The notes under the pieces were generated by a model. It made no database searches and had not been told where the DNA came from. It saw only the letters and a list, made by a program, of their open reading frames with translations. The translations under genes were made by a program, and so were the position numbers. Shown one piece after another: positions 8,176 to 9,568 of a stretch of DNA of 9,568 nucleotides (position 1 is the stretch's first letter; each line of letters starts with the position of its first letter). The DNA is from Clostridiales bacterium (GTDB lineage: Bacteria > Bacillota > Clostridia > Christensenellales > CAG-138), in the NCBI GenBank assembly GCA_031270585.1, contig JAISXK010000001.1, positions 1-9,568 on the forward strand, read 5' to 3'.

Positions 8176-8820
8176 ATGAATAAGATTAAAACCATCATAT
8201 GCGGGCCGCTGGACGTAAACTGCTTTATCATATACAACGCCTATACCAAGGACTGTATGGTGATTGACCCTGCGGAGTTTGCGCCGGTAGAGGGATTTTT
8301 GCAGGAGATGGGCACTACCCCCTCGCACGTGCTGCTGACGCATGGGCATTTTGACCATATTGGCGGCGTGGCCGCGTTGCGGCGGCAATACGGCGCGCGG
8401 GTTTGCATACATGAAAATGAGGCGGCGGCACTTTATGACACTAAAGAAAGCTTGGCTATGACCTGTTTTCCGCCGGTTGAACCTTGCAGGGCGGATATTC
8501 TGCTTGCCGGCGGAGAAGAGATCACGCAAAACGGCATTACGCTTCACGCCATATATACGCCAGGGCACAGCCCCGGCGGCATATGTTACCTGCTACGGAG
8601 TGAAAAGGCGCTGTTTACGGGCGATACGCTTTTTTATATGAGTGTGGGCCGTACCGACTTGCCCGGCGGTGATGCGGATACGCTGTACAGCTCCATCACC
8701 GGGAAGTTGTTTACACTGGACGGCGCGTATACCGTTTACCCCGGCCATATGGGGGTAACCACATTGCTGGACGAAAAACAGAAGAACCCGTACATACGCC
8801 TGCCGCGAGGGAGGCAATGA
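8176..8820 (+). CDS. MBL-fold metallo-hydrolase, glyoxalase II-like
   Basis: This 214-residue protein belongs to the metallo-beta-lactamase fold, in the branch often annotated as hydroxyacylglutathione hydrolase-like (YqgX type). The metal ligands are all visible: THGHFDHIGG (55-64, with His56, His58, Asp60, His61), His131 in TPGHSPGG, Asp150 in FTGDTLF, and His191 in YPGHM. GRTDLPGGD (158-166) and the C-terminal NPYI (204-207) also fit that branch. It probably hydrolyses a thioester or other ester in the cytoplasm, but the substrate cannot be read from the sequence, and many Clostridia lack glutathione, so the name glyoxalase II should not be taken literally. It starts on the base after the dtd stop. 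The binding site is weak (AAAAGG near 8161-8166), so it may depend on ribosomes finishing dtd. Its ATGA end overlaps a possible next start at 8817. Confidence 0.92.
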   Translation: MNKIKTIICGPLDVNCFIIYNAYTKDCMVIDPAEFAPVEGFLQEMGTTPSHVLLTHGHFDHIGGVAALRRQYGARVCIHENEAAALYDTKESLAMTCFPPVEPCRADILLAGGEEITQNGITLHAIYTPGHSPGGICYLLRSEKALFTGDTLFYMSVGRTDLPGGDADTLYSSITGKLFTLDGAYTVYPGHMGVTTLLDEKQKNPYIRLPRGRQ

Positions 8821-8849
8821 TAAGCGTCGGCACTAACGGGCCGGGATAG
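8817..8849 (+). pseudogene. possible 5' stub of a truncated downstream gene
   Basis: An ATG overlaps the stop of the MBL gene in an ATGA arrangement, with GCGAGG (8805-8810) 6 bases before it. The frame reads MISVGTNGPG and then stops. This layout resembles a translationally coupled gene cut off soon after its start. In many Clostridia the next gene at this place is hemZ (a radical SAM, coproporphyrinogen oxidase-like protein), but ten residues are not enough to identify it. The sequence changes character just after this point. It may also be a chance ATG over a stop codon. Confidence 0.25.
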
Positions 8850-9067
8850 GAAAAATCCAGGAAAACGTTACTATTTCACAGCCGGTCGATTGATCAAGGA
8901 TAATAAGTCCGCCTATCCCATGCGGAAATCGCAAGGCATCCGGGTAAATGAGTTTGTTCCATTGAGCAGAACGCGATACGTTTTCGCCCGACGAACGTAA
9001 ACGGTTAAAAATCCCGTTACTGTTCACACCCCCCAAACAGGTCTAAGAAAGTTGGCTCTACTCCCGA
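8821..9067. other. non-coding stretch with imperfect repeats and small hairpins
   Basis: I find no supported gene here. A minus-strand frame (9036 to 8833, TTG start, 67 residues) has no recognisable domain, and its first codons fall inside a repeat. Two related segments in the same orientation lie at 8849-8880 and 9003-9028. Both hold AAAAATCC, then CGTTACT, then TT and CACA, with the first copy carrying extra bases. Between and around them are TTGATCAA (8890-8897), three small hairpins in a row (8970-8982, 8983-8995 and 8997-9020), and an 8-base inverted repeat, GGGATAGG (8843) with CCTATCCC (8912). No terminator for the upstream operon is visible. It reads as mobile-element debris of unknown type. 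Confidence 0.5.
8849..9028. repeat. pair of imperfect direct repeats
   Basis: The copies are 8849-8880 and 9003-9028. On the minus strand each begins TGTGAA, continues with AGTAACG after a 1-2 base difference, and then reaches GGATTTTT; the 8849 copy has seven extra bases in the middle. Their starts are about 148 bases apart. They may be ends of a small mobile unit or remains of a tandem repeat. Similarity was judged by eye. Confidence 0.4.
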
Positions 9068-9454
9068 TTAAGTTGAAAAGCGATAATCAGAAGGGCTTAG
9101 GAGTAGCGAGTTGCAGTTTACCTTGATTTGGCTCGCTTGATATTTAGAGCATCCTTGTATTCTGCTGTCTTGCTTTTGCAGGAATGTACCCACCTGCCCC
9201 AAAATACCGCCCTTGGGGTCAACAACACAAAATGAAGAATGTGCTTGAAGCAGGTTCGGGGTCAGCCAAAACCTTGTTTTGCCCGAACCGGATGAACCTA
9301 TGATACAGCAGTTAAGGTTTCGGGCATTGGCGGGATTTTGGGGGCGGGTGTTCATGGTGAGAAATTCTGTGCCTGTGAGTATCACGTTGTTTTGAAACTT
9401 GGGGTCGATAAAGGGCTTGATGTCCTTTTCGTTGCCCCTGAAGCGTTTTGTCAA
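9068..9454 (-). pseudogene. fragment of VirD4/TraG-type conjugative coupling protein
   Basis: Coupling proteins are membrane ATPases that bring the DNA-relaxase complex to the type IV secretion channel during conjugation. Residues about 7-95 of this 128-residue frame match that family as found in integrative conjugative elements of Clostridia: DIKPFIDPKFQNNVIL (11-26), LTMNTRP (32-38), a complete Walker A, GSSGSGKT (53-60), then VVDPKGGIL (78-86) and VGTFLQK (88-94). A normal protein is about 600 residues. The N-terminal membrane helices, the Walker B motif and the rest of the ATPase domain are missing. After residue 95 (near base 9170) the sequence no longer fits the family and stops at 9068. 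Upstream, the frame is closed by a stop near 9480. The TTG at 9454 has no convincing binding site. It cannot be a working ATPase and lies antisense to the housekeeping operon. Confidence 0.8.
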
Positions 9455-9568
9455 CTGTAATTTTTGTTTTATGGACGATTTTCAAAAAGATGACTTTTGC
9501 GGTTTGCCTATGCTATACTGTATGTACGCCGTATAGTATCGTTTTTGTACGAACACGGGGAAAATGGG
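9455..9568. other. AT-rich stretch with promoter-like element at window end
   Basis: No gene is supported. A plus-strand microframe from ATG 9471 encodes 21 residues and lacks a binding site. The stretch does not continue the coupling-protein frame on the minus strand, so that fragment is truncated or frameshifted here. Its main content is an inverted repeat at 9515-9539 that overlaps an extended -10-like element. Confidence 0.45.
9511..9539 (+). promoter_or_regulatory. extended -10-like element overlapping an inverted repeat
   Basis: TG, one base, then TATACT (9511-9519) matches an extended -10, and TATACT matches the consensus at 5 of 6 positions. No good -35 lies 16-18 bases upstream. ATACTGTATG (9515-9524) and CGTATAGTAT (9530-9539) are reverse complements at 8 of 10 positions around a 5-base centre. 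All 10 could pair in RNA if the two mismatches are read as G-U. An operator over a promoter that fires rightward out of the window is one reading. Confidence 0.3.

Noticed and set aside
8833..9036. 67-residue minus-strand frame
   Set aside because: TTG start in a G-run, no recognisable domain, and its ends fall within the imperfect repeats; treated as non-coding debris.
9471..9536. 21-codon plus-strand microframe starting MDDFQKDDF
   Set aside because: No ribosome binding site and no recognised family; it overlaps the promoter-like palindrome.
1..9568. CRISPR array, tRNA, rRNA or riboswitch
   Set aside because: No regularly spaced identical repeats, no cloverleaf or rRNA-like segments, and no known riboswitch core were seen on either strand.

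Overview
The window carries a run of core bacterial genes on the + strand (about 200-8820), followed by about 750 bases with no intact gene that look like the decayed edge of an integrative conjugative element. The gene set and order (secD, secF, recJ, apt, rel, dtd, MBL hydrolase) are typical of Clostridia (Firmicutes). Supporting signs are separate secD and secF genes (fused in Bacillus subtilis), one bifunctional long Rel protein, strong AGGAGG-type ribosome binding sites, and a VirD4-like coupling-protein fragment of the type found in conjugative elements of gut Clostridia. The sequence does not allow a call at genus level; an uncultured gut lineage is a guess.

Layout. Bases 1-200 are a leader with a plausible extended -10 promoter for secD. 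secD and secF (201-2446) overlap by one base and encode the SecDF accessory subunits of the Sec translocon. A hairpin plus T-tract (2465-2508) separates them from recJ. A second close-packed cluster follows: recJ (ssDNA exonuclease), apt (adenine salvage), rel ((p)ppGpp synthetase/hydrolase), dtd (D-aminoacyl-tRNA deacylase) and a glyoxalase-II-like metallo-hydrolase. Gaps there are 4, 50, 14 and 0 bases, so at least part is probably one transcript. Two start sites are best moved from the longest reading frame: recJ to ATG 2528 and apt to GTG 4959.

The cluster joins genome maintenance (RecJ), nucleotide salvage (Apt), stringent response (Rel) and translation quality control (Dtd). This is conserved clustering of housekeeping genes rather than a pathway.

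At 8817 an ATG overlaps the last stop codon, as if another coupled gene should begin, but its frame closes after 10 codons. The sequence then changes character: non-coding DNA with imperfect repeats and small hairpins (8821-9067), an antisense fragment of a conjugative coupling protein with an intact Walker A motif but both ends missing (9068-9454), and an AT-rich stretch with an inverted repeat over a promoter-like element (9455-9568). I see no new biological system. The most interesting part is this breakpoint and its mobile-element debris.
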